From: Pseudoxanthomonas sp. YR558
GTDB lineage: Bacteria > Pseudomonadota > Gammaproteobacteria > Xanthomonadales > Xanthomonadaceae
Reading direction: 5' to 3'
NCBI RefSeq assembly: GCF_900116385.1
Contig: NZ_FPCI01000002.1
Span: forward strand, 744,001 to 808,000
Length of the DNA stretch: 64,000 bases
Shown here: positions 63,287 through 64,000 of the stretch, in pieces
Layout of the letters: every line of letters starts with the position of its first letter
Numbering within the stretch: the stretch's first letter is position 1
The notes under the pieces: generated by a model
What the model saw: only the letters and a program-made list of their open reading frames with translations
What the model was told of the DNA's origin: nothing
Database searches by the model: none
Program-made: the position numbers and the translations under genes

Positions 63287-64000
63287 ATGCGCGTGCCGCT
63301 TTACGGAATGCTGTGCCTTTCGTTGCTGATCGCTGATACGACTCACGCGCAGGAGGTTGAGTCACCTCCCGATGCGACCGTCGTGACGGACAAGGACGGC
63401 GTCATCGAGATGGATACCGTCGTGGTCGCCGGCGTGCAGCCCGGTCCGGGCCTGTGGAAGGTGCGTCATGGCGATCATCTGATGTACGTCCTGGGCACCC
63501 AGTCGCCGTTGCCGAAGAACATCACGTGGCGCTCCGATGAGGTTGATCAGGTGCTGCAGCTCACGGACGAGGTGCTGGCTTCGCCGGGCATCAGCGTGGG
63601 CTCCGATATTGGCTTCTTCCGTGGACTGACGTTGCTGCCTTCCGCGATGAAGGCCTCCAAGAACCCCGACGGACAGAAGCTGCAGGATGTACTGCCGCCA
63701 GAGTTGTACGCCCGATGGAGCGCGCTCAAGCAGCGGCACATGGGACGTGACGGGGGCATCGAGAAGAAGCGTCCGCTGATCGCGGCGTTCCAGCTTTACT
63801 CCGAAGCCCTGTCGGATGCCGGCCTGCGCGAGGGCGGCGTTATCGATCCCGTCATCACTGCGGTGCTGAAGCAGCGAAAGATGAAGCGCACGCCCACGCT
63901 GTTGGAGGTCAAGTTGGAGGATCCGCGTGGGGCGCTGGCGGACTTCCGCAAGGAAACACTCAAGCCCGAAGATCTCGCCTGCTTCAGCAAGACGCTCGAT
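63287..64000 (+). CDS. TraB/GumN family protein, 3' end outside the window
   Basis: An open frame of at least 238 codons without a stop. A short signal peptide (RVPLYGMLCLSLLIADTTHA) and an acidic spacer are followed by the TraB/GumN domain start, GPGLWKVRHGDHLMYVLGTQ then SPLPKNITWRSDEVDQVL. The downstream helical part with PLIAAFQLYSEAL is in keeping. Members include xanthan-cluster GumN and TraB-like proteins of metallo-hydrolase or unknown function. The ATG is at the predicted signal peptide. Confidence 0.85.
   Translation, partial: MRVPLYGMLCLSLLIADTTHAQEVESPPDATVVTDKDGVIEMDTVVVAGVQPGPGLWKVRHGDHLMYVLGTQSPLPKNITWRSDEVDQVLQLTDEVLASPGISVGSDIGFFRGLTLLPSAMKASKNPDGQKLQDVLPPELYARWSALKQRHMGRDGGIEKKRPLIAAFQLYSEALSDAGLREGGVIDPVITAVLKQRKMKRTPTLLEVKLEDPRGALADFRKETLKPEDLACFSKTLD

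Overview
The window is a contiguous chromosomal segment of a high-GC gammaproteobacterium. Gene content and order (rfbBACD, miaB/phoH/ybeY/corC, petABC-sspAB, thrS-infC-rpmI-rplT-pheST-ihfA-merR, an Oar-like TonB receptor, a TraB/GumN-type protein, GTAG-headed REP palindromes) fit the family Xanthomonadaceae (Lysobacteraceae), near Xanthomonas, Stenotrophomonas or Pseudoxanthomonas. The genus is an inference. I see no prophage, insertion sequence, CRISPR array, integrase or toxin-antitoxin pair; this is mostly core genome with a few inserted cassettes.

Layout. 1-2.4 kb: end of the dTDP-L-rhamnose operon (rfbB end, rfbA, rfbC, rfbD, with 4-bp start/stop overlaps). 2.4-9.8 kb: peptide uptake and breakdown (POT and OPT transporters, secreted S9 peptidase) and a DUF819 membrane protein. 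9.8-13.6 kb: ybdD-cstA-corA on the minus strand, flanked by two REP pairs. 13.6-20.2 kb: minus-strand GH97 glycosidase, DUF4105 protein, and the corC/ybeY/phoH group with a small secreted protein. 20.3-24.5 kb: plus-strand TetR-HlyD-ABC-permease exporter cassette with a clear AT-rich operator, lying between phoH and miaB. 26-31 kb: lytic transglycosylase, cytochrome bc1 complex, sspA and sspB. 31-34.4 kb: nadC cluster and purEK. 34.4-37.4 kb: a secreted NPPG-repeat protein, sodB, grxD, a degenerate SDR and marC. 37.7-43.6 kb: Oar-like TonB receptor, ppnN, and a LytS-type sensor kinase. 43.8-51.5 kb: type IV pilus minor-pilin operon fimT-pilV-pilW-pilX-pilY1-pilE, tRNA-Asn, and a second GspH/FimT pilin. 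51.6-64 kb: uvrB, tRNA-Val, the thrS-pheT-ihfA translation operon, merR, tRNA-Pro, a cupin and a TraB/GumN protein cut by the window end.

The most interesting signals are regulatory. Upstream of thrS there is a six-codon ORF encoding M-S-T-T-T-A, followed by an intrinsic terminator and a competing stem, which together read as threonyl-tRNA-responsive transcription attenuation. infC appears to start at an ATC codon. A secreted-protein gene with its own upstream terminator sits between infC and rpmI, and rpmI-rplT then has a good promoter and a long structured leader. Other points are three terminators sharing one AACGGCCGG core, a secreted protein built from duplicated NPPG repeats, and an SDR lacking the catalytic Tyr-x-x-x-Lys lysine.
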